In this document: positions 17,296 to 25,003 of the stretch, piece by piece
How positions within the stretch are numbered: position 1 is the stretch's first letter
How the letters are laid out: every line of letters starts with the position of its first letter
Assembly: GCA_001689415.1 (NCBI GenBank)
Contig: LUJM01000119.1
Span: 14,400-69,591 of the forward strand
DNA length: 55,192 nt
Direction: 5' to 3'
From: Bacteroidales bacterium M2
GTDB lineage: Bacteria; Bacteroidota; Bacteroidia; Bacteroidales; Muribaculaceae
Notes under the pieces: generated by a model
What the model was told of the DNA's origin: nothing
What the model saw: the letters and a program-made list of their open reading frames with translations, nothing else
Database searches by the model: none
Program-made: the position numbers and the translations under genes

Positions 17296-17376
17296 CATGC
17301 ACCCCGGTTAGCCGCCAAGACGGCATAAGGGTGTTTGTTTTGCAAAGTTAATACATTTTTTCAATTTACTAAACAA
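17296..17376 (-). promoter_or_regulatory. SusC promoter and leader hairpin
   Basis: On the minus strand TAACTTTG (17350-17343, then C) matches the -7 consensus. A TTG at 17376-17374 sits 23 bp upstream, slightly long spacing. The leader of about 100 nt contains a GC-rich imperfect stem-loop (about 17332-17300) with CACCC/GGGTG ends and an inner GCCG/CGGC stem. The hairpin could be a post-transcriptional control element, but no known RNA family is recognised. Confidence 0.55.
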
Positions 17377-17508
17377 TTGGCAAGAAAAAATTTTGAATTT
17401 TAACATAAAGGATACGAACAAAGTGTAAATATGCATCCGAATGAACAATTACGGGTGTTTTGGGGGCTGAAATTTGTGGAGAAACAAGATGAAAGTAGCA
17501 CTTTGCAT

Positions 17509-17542
17509 GAAAAACGCGCATCCGTCAGAGCCGAATGCGCGT
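17509..17542 (-). terminator. Terminator after the S1/P1 nuclease gene
   Basis: On the minus strand ACGCGCAT (17542-17535) pairs with ATGCGCGT (17521-17514), followed by a short T-run. It isolates the nuclease gene from the susC promoter downstream. Confidence 0.85.
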
Positions 17543-17570
17543 AGAGTGTGGTTGTTTGTGTGCGTTTTGC

Positions 17571-18371
17571 TTAGAAACTTCGAGCGTCGTCGGTGTTGGC
17601 GGGGTCGAAGATTGCATTGAGGATGCGGGCGAGGCGTAGACCGCCACGTAGTATTTGTATCTCGATTACCGGTGTCCATTTTGCCACTTGGTTGTAGCTG
17701 ACTTTTGTTCCCTTGGGGAAGTGGTTGTAGACGCGTGTGGCGATTTGGTGTGTTTGCTTGGCCCAGTCGTCGATGTTTCCTGCGGTTTCGGAGGCTTGGT
17801 CTTCGTCGTTGAGCCGGTCGAGTTGGTTTGCCCATTCGGTGTAGCTCCACGCGTGGCCCGAGTTCATGATGCTGCCGTCCCAGATGCCGTGGAGGTTGGC
17901 ATCGCGGCCAAAGAATTGTACGGGGACCCTGTTGCCGCCAAGGTCGGAGAGGTGTCCCATGTGCATTGGCTGGTGCATGTCGCCGACGGTGTGGATGAGT
18001 ATTTTTAGGGCGAGTACTTTCTGGTTGCGAGTGGCGAGAGAGTCGGATAAGATGTGTATTTGCTCTCGAATCGCAGTCACAACGTCGCCTTTGGGGTTGA
18101 GTGGTGCGCGGTCGTAGTCGACTCCGTCGTCGATGTTTTTGTAGTGCCAAGTCTTGGTGTATTCGTATTCGGGTGTGTGGCTGGCGTTGTCGAGCCAGTT
18201 GGCCCAGTATACAGGCGAGCGACCGTCGAGTAGTGCCGCTACGGAATCGGCTGTGGCGGGGGTGAGGTGGTTCTCGGCGATGAATGCCACAGTGTCGTGT
18301 CCTTTTTGGCTCCAGGCCAATGCCTGAAGTGCTGTGAGCATGGCGTATATTATTAAGGTGTATTTTTTCAT
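17571..18371 (-). CDS. Secreted S1/P1 nuclease
   Basis: A 266-aa zinc-dependent single-strand nuclease/3'-nucleotidase of the S1/P1 family. Signal peptide cleavage after residue 19 would leave Trp20 as the mature N-terminus, which is needed because its amino group binds zinc. All nine trinuclear zinc ligands are present with family spacing: W20, H25, D61, H76, H127, D131, H137, H161 and D165. The protein should be exported and degrade RNA, single-stranded DNA or 3'-nucleotides. It is monocistronic with its own terminator, but lies directly upstream of a SusC/SusD operon on the same strand, so a nucleic-acid-scavenging role is possible but unproven. Confidence 0.95.
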   Translation of the reverse strand: MKKYTLIIYAMLTALQALAWSQKGHDTVAFIAENHLTPATADSVAALLDGRSPVYWANWLDNASHTPEYEYTKTWHYKNIDDGVDYDRAPLNPKGDVVTAIREQIHILSDSLATRNQKVLALKILIHTVGDMHQPMHMGHLSDLGGNRVPVQFFGRDANLHGIWDGSIMNSGHAWSYTEWANQLDRLNDEDQASETAGNIDDWAKQTHQIATRVYNHFPKGTKVSYNQVAKWTPVIEIQILRGGLRLARILNAIFDPANTDDARSF

Positions 18372-18539
18372 TTTGTGTTAATTGAGAATGTGGAATGCGT
18401 GATTATTTGCTGTGTGGGTCGAATGGGTGATCGGCAGAGGGGGGGGGGCAAACTTCGTAATTTACGTTAAAACCCGGTTTAAGGTTTGGGTTTAGGGTTT
18501 AGGTAATGGCTTTTGAGGACCGAGTGGTGGCACGCTATC

Positions 18540-19175
18540 TAATCGTTCTATCGTAGGGTCGCGCATAATGCTGTCTACTTAGGGAGAAAGAGTGTCAGCG
18601 ATAGGAGCTTGGCTCTCCGAGACAAGCCTCAGCCAGTATTGCTAATGTTTTGAATGCCAGCGCCTAATCGAGGCTTGTCTCGGAGAGCCAAGCTCCTATC
18701 GTTGCTGTCTTTTTGGATAATCACCCCTTAAGTAAACAGCATTGGGTAGAGGCACAATGCTGTCTAAAAAAAAGTCCTCGGAGACGCTGTAGATAACATA
18801 CGGCGTCCTCTCCGAGGACACTCTTTAAGGGGTGGTTCAGTACCCCACGAATAATCGTGGGGTTAACCATGATTGCGTCGTCTCCGACGACTTTTTAGAT
18901 TCCCTAATCGTGCGTCTAACGACCCAATGCTGTTTACTTAAGAGCATCAGCATCCCCCGCGACCGGGTGACAAAAACATTTGTAGTTGATTATCAAAGAG
19001 ATAGTATCGCCTACCCGGTCGCGGCATGCCGCGACCCTACGAGAGGGTGGAGTTGGGTATGATGCTGATAATCAATGAATATGCATCGCCTAACCGAGGC
19101 TTGACTCGGAGAGTCAAGCTCCTATCGTTGCTGTCCTTTTGGATAATCACCCCTCAGGTTAATAGTATTGTGCAA
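18540..19175. repeat. Intergenic palindromic repeat mosaic, cluster D
   Basis: This is the largest cluster, filling the gene-free gap between the nuclease gene and rpmA. In order it holds: a decayed CTCGTAGGG/GTCGCG piece; a long-hairpin unit (18600-18700); CTTAAGTAAACAGCATTG; an inverted pair of GTCCTC/GGA-type arms (18774-18819); CCCCACGAATAATCGTGGGG (18843-18862) with TTAACCA after it; GTCGTCTCCGACGAC (18877-18891); a half palindrome (18957-18964), a 52-nt linker with TTGATTATCAA and a full 20-bp palindrome (19017-19036), then CCTACGAGAG; and a single variant right arm (19095-19126). Before it, 18372-18539 holds a G10 run and no gene. Confidence 0.88.
18600..18700. repeat. Long-hairpin unit, second copy
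   Basis: The left arm 18600-18630 and right arm 18670-18700 are perfect 31-bp inverted repeats. The linker differs from the 9221-9321 copy at only a few positions (AGTATTGCTAATG instead of AGTATCGCTAATA). Confidence 0.92.
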
Positions 19176-19195
19176 ATGTGTGCTATCAAATGACG

Positions 19196-19231
19196 CAGCG
19201 GCGAAGCGCCGGGTATGGCGCGACGCCGCTG
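19196..19231 (-). terminator. Hairpin after rpmA
   Basis: CAGCGGCG (19196-19203) pairs with CGCCGCTG (19224-19231), with an inner GCGCC/GGCGC stem. It lies 23 nt past the rpmA stop. There is no clear U-run, so it may be a factor-assisted terminator or a 3'-end stabiliser. Confidence 0.55.
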
Positions 19232-19253
19232 TCGCTAATGAGTTTAATGAAGC

Positions 19254-19517
19254 TTAAGCTTCTGCTACGGGAACAATGTTGATGAACTTACGGCCGTTGC
19301 GACCCTCGGTGAATTCAACAGTGCCGTTGACAAGAGCATACAGGGTGTGATCCTTGCCGATGCCAACGTTAAGACCGGGGTGATGCACGGTGCCGCGCTG
19401 ACGTTTGATGATGTTGCCGGCTTTGGCGAACTGGCCGCCAAAAATCTTCACGCCGAGTCGTTTGCTTTCTGACTCACGGCCGTTCTTCGAACTACCGACG
19501 CCTTTTTTATGTGCCAT
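19254..19517 (-). CDS. rpmA: 50S ribosomal protein L27
   Basis: L27 (87 aa) of the large ribosomal subunit; its N-terminal tail reaches the peptidyl-transferase centre. The sequence MAHKKGVGSSKNGRES followed by KRLGVKIFGGQ, AGNIIKRQRGTVHHPG and VGIGKDHTLYAL is canonical. The N-terminus starts directly with the mature AHKKG form and lacks the cleaved leader found in Firmicutes. It lies 50 nt after rplU in the usual rplU-rpmA order, under the same promoter. Confidence 0.98.
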   Translation of the reverse strand: MAHKKGVGSSKNGRESESKRLGVKIFGGQFAKAGNIIKRQRGTVHHPGLNVGIGKDHTLYALVNGTVEFTEGRNGRKFINIVPVAEA

Positions 19518-19567
19518 AGTGTTAAGTCTTGATTATTGGACGCTAATGCGTAAGGTGGAACGAATAG

Positions 19568-19888
19568 TTAGGCAATGATGTCTTTGATGACAACTTTGGT
19601 GAAGTACTGGCGGTGTCCGTTTTTACGGCGGTAGCCTTTGCGACGTTTTTTCTTGAACACGATAACTTTGTCGCCTTTAACAAGAGATTTTTCAACTTCG
19701 CAAACGACTTTAGCGCCTTCTACAGTGGGAGCGCCCACTTTGATGTTGCCGTCGTTGTCGGCGAGAAGAACGCGGTCGAATTCAACGCTGTCGCCTTCTT
19801 TTACATTTTCACCAAGGTAGTGTACATACAGGAAACGGTCTTTTTCGGCCTTGAACTGCTGTCCCTGGATTTCTACGATTACGTACAT
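19568..19888 (-). CDS. rplU: 50S ribosomal protein L21
   Basis: L21 (106 aa), a large-subunit protein that binds 23S rRNA. MYVIVEIQGQQFKAEKDRFLYVHYL, FDRVLLADNDG, GAPTVEGAKVVCEV and the basic KKKRRKGYRRKNGHRQ tail are typical. It is first in the rplU-rpmA operon. A good promoter lies about 100 nt upstream, with a possible structured leader between. Confidence 0.98.
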   Translation of the reverse strand: MYVIVEIQGQQFKAEKDRFLYVHYLGENVKEGDSVEFDRVLLADNDGNIKVGAPTVEGAKVVCEVEKSLVKGDKVIVFKKKRRKGYRRKNGHRQYFTKVVIKDIIA

Positions 19889-19925
19889 TTATACGATAAT
19901 ATATAAGTTAACCCGCTGAGGCGAA

Positions 19926-20013
19926 TCGATTTACAACTAAATTCGATTACTTAACCGAGCCTATTGCGGAAATTCAGCCCACAAAAGTAGTAATTTTTTT
20001 GCACCCGGCAAAA
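19926..20013 (-). promoter_or_regulatory. rplU promoter and leader hairpin
   Basis: On the minus strand TTTTG (20013-20009), a 19-bp spacer and TACTTTTG (19989-19982) make a near-ideal Bacteroidetes promoter. The leader of about 90 nt contains a stem TCGAATTTA/TAAATCGA with one bulge (19946-19926), a candidate ribosomal-protein leader element. A second -7-like box, TAACTTTG, lies further upstream at 20062-20055. Confidence 0.65.
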
Positions 20014-20070
20014 TTTTCTACAGACTATTTTAAAAATAAGTATATTGACTTTGGCAAAGTTAAGTGTTTG

Positions 20071-20103
20071 ATTTGCACGGTTTGTGTTTTATGATTATTT
20101 TTG
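20071..20103 (+). promoter_or_regulatory. recR promoter
   Basis: ATTTG (20071-20075), a 20-bp spacer and TATTTTTG (20096-20103). The box ends 4 nt before the recR ATG, predicting a leaderless or nearly leaderless mRNA. Confidence 0.65.
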
Positions 20104-20107
20104 TGGA

Positions 20108-20725
20108 ATGGAACAGGAATTTTCATCATCCTTGCTCGAGAATGCGGTTTCGGCGCTGTCTCGTCTGCCCGGAGTAGGGCGAAAGACAGCGCTGCGCTTT
20201 GCGCTGCATCTATTGCGGCGCGACCCTGCCGAGGCAATCACCATTGCCGATGCAATTGCGAACATGCGCACGGGCATCAAGTACTGCTCGGTTTGCCACA
20301 ATATCAGCGAGACCGATATCTGCCCTATCTGCGCGTCGCCCAAGCGCCAGGCCGACACGGTTTGTGTTGTTGAAAGTGTGAGGGATGTGATGATTATCGA
20401 AAATACCCGCCAGTACTATGGGCTGTACCATGTGCTCGGCGGTCTGATATCGCCTATCGACGGCGTAGGGCCTGATATGTTGCAGATTTCATCGCTTGTA
20501 AGCCGTGTGGCAGCAGGGGGAATCAACGAGGTAATCCTTGCTACCGGCGCGACAGTCGAGGCCGATACGACCAATTTCTATATCTACCGCCTGTTGCAGC
20601 GCAATGCTCCTACGGTCAAGGTGACGCAGATAGCCCGCGGAGTATCAGTGGGTAACGAACTCGAATATACCGACGAGGCAACCCTGGCCCGTTCGCTGTC
20701 GGGACGAATACCGTTTGAACTATGA
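20108..20725 (+). CDS. recR: Recombination protein RecR
   Basis: RecR (205 aa) forms the ring clamp that works with RecO and RecF to load RecA at gaps. An N-terminal helix-hairpin-helix (RLPGVGRKTALRFALHLL) is followed by a four-Cys zinc finger (C60, C63, C72, C75). The Toprim domain starts near VCVVESVRDVMIIENT (about 85-180), and the C-terminal Walker-B-like region ends in RIPFEL. ATG at 20108 (MEQEFSSSL) fits the family start and sits right after a -7 box; an upstream reading would run into the promoter. It overlaps the next gene by 4 bp. Confidence 0.97.
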   Translation: MEQEFSSSLLENAVSALSRLPGVGRKTALRFALHLLRRDPAEAITIADAIANMRTGIKYCSVCHNISETDICPICASPKRQADTVCVVESVRDVMIIENTRQYYGLYHVLGGLISPIDGVGPDMLQISSLVSRVAAGGINEVILATGATVEADTTNFYIYRLLQRNAPTVKVTQIARGVSVGNELEYTDEATLARSLSGRIPFEL

Positions 20726-21255
20726 ATGATGCTATATCACTGCGAGGCGACAAGGTGTACCTGCGAGCCGTCGAACCCGCCGACCTCGACCTCTTGTTCA
20801 TGCTCGAGAACGACCCCGGCCGCCGACAGAGCGCATTTACCACAGCCCCGGCGAGCAGGCAGATGTTGTGGCGATATATCGAAGAATATCAGGCTGATAT
20901 CTTTGCCGAGAAGCAGTTGCGCCTGATGATAGCCGACCTGCAAAGCGGCGAGGCCGTAGGGGCGATAGACATAAGCGACTTCGATGCCCGCGACCGCCGC
21001 GGTTTCGTGGGTATATCGATAGCCGAATGTCACCGCGGCAAGGGGTATGGCAGCGAGGCCCTTGCGTTGCTGTGCGACTTTGCGCGGACCACCCTGGGCA
21101 TGCATCAGCTTGCCGCCGTGGTGGCTGTAGACAATGCCGCCTCGCGCTCGCTGTTCGATAGTGCGGGCTTTGCCACGGCGGGTCGCCTGCGCTCGTGGAT
21201 ACGTACGGCGCAGCACTATACCGATGTGTTGCTGTATCAGAGGCTTTTCACTTGA
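20722..21255 (+). CDS. GNAT family N-acetyltransferase (RimL/SpeG-like)
   Basis: A 177-aa Gcn5-related acetyltransferase that transfers acetyl from acetyl-CoA. The acetyl-CoA-binding motif A is HRGKGYGSEAL (about residues 104-114), preceded by a GAIDISDFDARDRRGFVGISI strand pair and followed by AVVAVDNAASRSLFDSAGF, as in RimJ/RimL and SpeG types. ATG overlaps the recR stop (ATGA, 20722-20725). The substrate (ribosomal protein, polyamine or other amine) cannot be determined. Confidence 0.92.
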   Translation: MNDAISLRGDKVYLRAVEPADLDLLFMLENDPGRRQSAFTTAPASRQMLWRYIEEYQADIFAEKQLRLMIADLQSGEAVGAIDISDFDARDRRGFVGISIAECHRGKGYGSEALALLCDFARTTLGMHQLAAVVAVDNAASRSLFDSAGFATAGRLRSWIRTAQHYTDVLLYQRLFT

Positions 21256-21314
21256 AAAAATACTGAACAATAGTCCGCTCCTGTTGTTTTTAAAGATAAA
21301 AAATTCACCTCATT

Positions 21315-22544
21315 ATGGAAAATTTCAGCTACTATTCCCCGACATTGTTTGAATTTGGCCGTGGCGCCGAGGAAAAAGTGGGTATGCTCACCTTTCTCAC
21401 CGGAGCTACCAAGGTAATGATTGTCTACGGAAAGAGCTACGCGAAAAAATGTGGACTGATAGGCCGTATCGAAAACTCATTGCAGACAATCGGCATCGAC
21501 TATATAGAACTTGGCGGCGTAGAGCCCAATCCTGTTGACACGCTTGTATACGAAGGAATCAAAAAAGGCCGTGCGGCACATATCGACGGCCTCCTTGCCG
21601 TAGGCGGCGGCAGTGTGATAGATACTGCCAAGTCGATCGCGGCCGGTATAGGCTACAAAGGCGATTTTTGGGATTTCTTTACCGGTAAAGCCAAGGTGAC
21701 CGAGGCGCTGCCCGTAGGCGTGGTCCTTACCGTTCCCGGCGCAGGTAGCGAAGGCTCGGGCAACGCTGTGATTACCCGAACCGAAACCGGCCAGAAACTG
21801 AGCCTGCGCACCGACAGCATACTCAAGCCACGCTTTGCGATAATGAATCCGGAGATGACATTTACCCTCAATGCTTATCAGACAGCGGTAGGCATCACCG
21901 ATATGATGATCCACATCCTGGAGCGCTATTTTTCTCCGTCGACCCGCGTAGAGATTACCGACCGCCTTGCCGAGGGGCTTCTTATGGGCCTTATAGCCGA
22001 GGCACCGCGTGTGCTCGCCGATCCGGGCGACTTCCATGCCCGTGCCAATATCGAGTGGGCCGGAACTCTGGCTCATAACGGCTTGTGCGGTTGTGGACGT
22101 AGCGAAGACTGGGCTTCCCATTTTATGGAGCACGAGATTTCGGCGCTGTACCCCAATGTTGCACACGGTGCGGGTTTGGCCGTTGTAGTGCCTGCGTGGA
22201 TGGCCTTTATGGCGCACCACAAACCGTCGAAAGTTGCTCAGCTGGGCAGGCGTATCTTTGCCGTAGATGAGAAGGACGACCGCACGGCGGCTATAGAGAC
22301 CGTGGCCAATTTCCGAGCCTTCCTAAGCACAGTGCTGCGAATGCCTACTACATTCAAGGAACTCGGAATCGATAACCCCGACATCGCAACAATGGTAGAG
22401 CACCTCCATGCCAACAAGGGCGAGGAAATCGGCGGCTACTATCGCCTTACGGCCAAAGATACCCGCCAGATTTACGAACTCATGCTCGACGAAAGCCAGC
22501 GCAGCGAACCGGTAAGCGGCGCAGAGCCGAGTGACGGGCAATGA
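21315..22544 (+). CDS. Iron-containing (group III) alcohol dehydrogenase
   Basis: A 409-aa NAD(P)H-dependent alcohol dehydrogenase/aldehyde reductase of the YqhD/butanol dehydrogenase type. MENFSYYSPTLFEFGRG is the usual N-terminus, and the nucleotide-binding segment is GLLAVGGGSVIDTAKSIA (about 92-110). The metal ligands are Asp and His of GITDMMIH (about 196 and 200) and His residues in the HFMEHEISALYP and VAHGAGL segments (about 265-285). It is cytoplasmic and probably detoxifies or reduces short-chain aldehydes. It starts 59 nt after the acetyltransferase gene with no obvious promoter of its own, so it may be cotranscribed. Confidence 0.94.
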   Translation: MENFSYYSPTLFEFGRGAEEKVGMLTFLTGATKVMIVYGKSYAKKCGLIGRIENSLQTIGIDYIELGGVEPNPVDTLVYEGIKKGRAAHIDGLLAVGGGSVIDTAKSIAAGIGYKGDFWDFFTGKAKVTEALPVGVVLTVPGAGSEGSGNAVITRTETGQKLSLRTDSILKPRFAIMNPEMTFTLNAYQTAVGITDMMIHILERYFSPSTRVEITDRLAEGLLMGLIAEAPRVLADPGDFHARANIEWAGTLAHNGLCGCGRSEDWASHFMEHEISALYPNVAHGAGLAVVVPAWMAFMAHHKPSKVAQLGRRIFAVDEKDDRTAAIETVANFRAFLSTVLRMPTTFKELGIDNPDIATMVEHLHANKGEEIGGYYRLTAKDTRQIYELMLDESQRSEPVSGAEPSDGQ

Positions 22545-22591
22545 CCCCGGTTTGACCTCCGGGCTTGTCTGCCCGGGAATTGTGTGAAATA

Positions 22592-22636
22592 CAGGCGTTT
22601 GCCGCGATAGTATTGGAGCTATGCGGTAAACGCCTG
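22592..22636 (+). terminator. Hairpin after the alcohol dehydrogenase gene
   Basis: CAGGCGTTT (22592-22600) and AAACGCCTG (22628-22636) form a perfect outer stem, with GCCGC/GCGGT extending it inward. The following tract is only moderately T-rich (CTTTGTTAT). It is a probable terminator separating this gene from the pyrophosphatase promoter. Confidence 0.65.
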
Positions 22637-22686
22637 CTTTGTTATAACGGTTTCGCAAAAGACACATTACCGCGGATGAATTTTTA

Positions 22687-22719
22687 TTTTGCTGTTCTGT
22701 GGTTTTTTTGTTAATTTTG
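22687..22719 (+). promoter_or_regulatory. hppA promoter
   Basis: TTTTG (22687-22691), a 20-bp spacer and TAATTTTG (22712-22719). It lies 36 bp upstream of the pyrophosphatase ATG. Confidence 0.65.
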
Positions 22720-22755
22720 GGCTTACGTTTAACCAATCTAATACCTATAAAAGTA

Positions 22756-24948
22756 ATGACAAATCCAGTATTTTGGCTTGTACCTGTTTCGGCGGTCCTT
22801 GCGTTGCTCCTGGCATGGTATTTCTATAGAGAGATGCTCAAGCAGAGCGAGGGCACAGACACTATGAAACGCATAGCGTCGCACGTGCGCAAAGGTGCGA
22901 TGTCATATCTGAAACAGCAGTATAAAATAGTAGGCTGGGTGTTTGCCGGCCTTGTGGTGCTGTTCTCCATTATGGCTTACGGCTTCCAGCTCCAGAACCC
23001 CTGGGTGCCTGTAGCCTTCCTTACCGGAGGTTTCTTCTCGGGCCTTTCGGGCTTCCTGGGCATGAAGACCGCTACCTATGCGTCGGCCCGAACAGCCAAT
23101 GCCGCCCGCACATCGCTTAACAGCGGCCTGCGCGTAGCTTTCCGCTCGGGCGCGGTGATGGGTCTCGTGGTTGTAGGCCTCGGTTTGATAGATATTTCAT
23201 TCTGGTATCTGCTTCTCGACTGGCTTGTGCCTCTTGAGGGTACGGCCAAGCTTGCCATGATTACCACCACTATGCTTACCTTCGGCATGGGTGCGTCGAC
23301 ACAGGCCCTTTTTGCACGTGTAGGCGGCGGTATCTATACCAAGGCTGCCGACGTTGGTGCCGACCTTGTAGGCAAAGTCGAAGCCGGTATTCCCGAGGAC
23401 GACCCCCGCAACCCTGCCACGATTGCCGATAATGTAGGTGACAACGTAGGCGACGTTGCCGGTATGGGTGCCGACCTCTACGAATCGTATTGCGGTTCTA
23501 TCCTTGCAACTTCGGCTCTTGGTGCTGCTGCCTACCTGCTTTCGGGCGACGAGGTGATGCAGTACAAGGCTGTGATTGCTCCGATGCTTATCGCCGCAGT
23601 AGGTATATTGCTGTCGATACTCGGTATATTCTGTGTGCGTACAAAAGAGGATGCCAATATCAAGGAACTGCTTGGCTCGCTTTCGCTCGGAACCAACCTC
23701 AGCTCGGTGCTGATAGTAGGCGCTACATTCCTTATTCTCTGGCTTCTCGGTCTCGATAATTGGGCATTGATCAGCTGCTCGGTTGTGGTAGGCCTTCTTG
23801 TAGGTGTGATTATAGGCCGTTCGACCGAGTATTATACCTCGCAGTCGTATAAACCGACTAAGAAACTTGCCGAGAGCGGCACCACCGGTCCTGCGACCGT
23901 TATCATCTCGGGCGTAGGCCTCGGCATGGTATCGACAGCCGTTCCTGTAATTGCTGTTGTGGCCGGTATCATTCTTAGCTATTGGTTTGCATCGGGCTTC
24001 GATTTCGGCAATGTTGCCATGGGCCTCTACGGTATCGGCATCGCCGCCGTAGGTATGCTTTCTACCCTCGGTATCACACTTGCCACCGATGCTTACGGCC
24101 CGATTGCCGACAATGCCGGTGGTAATGCCGAGATGAGCGGCCTTGGCGAGGACGTGCGCCGTCGTACCGATGCCCTCGACTCGCTCGGAAATACCACAGC
24201 AGCTACCGGCAAGGGCTTTGCTATCGGCTCTGCCGCATTGACCGGTCTTGCCCTTTTGGCATCGTATATCGAGGAAATTCGTATCGGACTCGAGCGTCTT
24301 GGCGAGACATTTATCCAGGTCGGCGACCGCACCGTGCATATCCACGAGATGTCGTTCCTCGACTTTATGACCCTCTACGAGGTTAACCTGATGAGTCCCA
24401 AGGTGCTTTCGGGCATGTTTATCGGCTCGATGATGGCCTTCCTGTTCTGCGGTCTTACAATGAATGCCGTAGGCCGTGCCGCACAGCATATGGTAGAGGA
24501 AGTGCGTCGTCAGTTCCGTGAAATCAAAGGCATCCTTGATGGCAAGGCTGAGCCGGATTACGCACGTTGCGTACAGATTTCGACCAAGGGCGCACAGCGC
24601 GAGATGATTTTCCCCTCGTTGCTCGCTATCATAGTGCCTATCGTTACCGGCCTTGTCTTTGGTGTTCCCGGTGTGCTCGGTCTGCTGGTTGGCGGCCTCA
24701 GCGCCGGTTTCGTTCTCGCTATCTTTATGGCCAACTCGGGTGGCGCATGGGATAATGCCAAAAAATATATCGAAGAAGGCAACTTTGGCGGCAAGGGCAG
24801 CGAAGTGCACAAGGCTACTGTAGTTGGCGATACTGTGGGTGATCCGTTCAAAGATACATCCGGCCCGTCGCTCAATATCCTTATCAAGCTCATGTCGATG
24901 GTCTCGATTGTAATGGCCGGTCTGACAGTTAGCTGGAGCTTGTTCTAA
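22756..24948 (+). CDS. hppA: Membrane-bound ion-pumping pyrophosphatase
   Basis: A 730-aa integral-membrane pyrophosphatase that couples PPi hydrolysis to cation export across the inner membrane, with about 16 TM helices. The pyrophosphate-binding core runs from GADLVGKVEAGIPEDDPRNP to NVGDNVGDVAGMGADLYESY (about 200-245). A second cluster, ATDAYGPIADNAGGNAEMSG, lies in the middle, and the last includes VVGDTVGDPFKDTSGPSLN near the C-terminus. GNTTAATGKG (about 478-487) has Ala where K+-independent enzymes have Lys, so it should be K+-dependent. Na+-pumping and Na+/H+ dual-pumping members fall in that class. ATG at 22756 (MTNPVFWLV) is chosen because an upstream in-frame start would overlap the promoter. 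Confidence 0.96.
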   Translation: MTNPVFWLVPVSAVLALLLAWYFYREMLKQSEGTDTMKRIASHVRKGAMSYLKQQYKIVGWVFAGLVVLFSIMAYGFQLQNPWVPVAFLTGGFFSGLSGFLGMKTATYASARTANAARTSLNSGLRVAFRSGAVMGLVVVGLGLIDISFWYLLLDWLVPLEGTAKLAMITTTMLTFGMGASTQALFARVGGGIYTKAADVGADLVGKVEAGIPEDDPRNPATIADNVGDNVGDVAGMGADLYESYCGSILATSALGAAAYLLSGDEVMQYKAVIAPMLIAAVGILLSILGIFCVRTKEDANIKELLGSLSLGTNLSSVLIVGATFLILWLLGLDNWALISCSVVVGLLVGVIIGRSTEYYTSQSYKPTKKLAESGTTGPATVIISGVGLGMVSTAVPVIAVVAGIILSYWFASGFDFGNVAMGLYGIGIAAVGMLSTLGITLATDAYGPIADNAGGNAEMSGLGEDVRRRTDALDSLGNTTAATGKGFAIGSAALTGLALLASYIEEIRIGLERLGETFIQVGDRTVHIHEMSFLDFMTLYEVNLMSPKVLSGMFIGSMMAFLFCGLTMNAVGRAAQHMVEEVRRQFREIKGILDGKAEPDYARCVQISTKGAQREMIFPSLLAIIVPIVTGLVFGVPGVLGLLVGGLSAGFVLAIFMANSGGAWDNAKKYIEEGNFGGKGSEVHKATVVGDTVGDPFKDTSGPSLNILIKLMSMVSIVMAGLTVSWSLF

Positions 24949-24970
24949 GTTGTACCTTATTATAATATAT

Positions 24971-25003
24971 AAAAGGCAGGAAGGGCTTTCCTTCTTGCCT
25001 TTT
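24971..25003. terminator. Bidirectional terminator between hppA and vsr
   Basis: AAAAGGCAGGAAGG (24971-24984) pairs with CCTTCTTGCCTTTT (24990-25003) around a 5-nt loop, with one G-T wobble. The A-run/T-run symmetry suits both converging genes. It overlaps the last base pairs of the vsr remnant (stop at 25002). Confidence 0.88.

Noticed and set aside
17449..18150. 233-codon frame overlapping the S1/P1 nuclease
   Set aside because: It is a shifted frame of the nuclease gene, very rich in Arg, His and Pro, and reads through the terminator hairpin.
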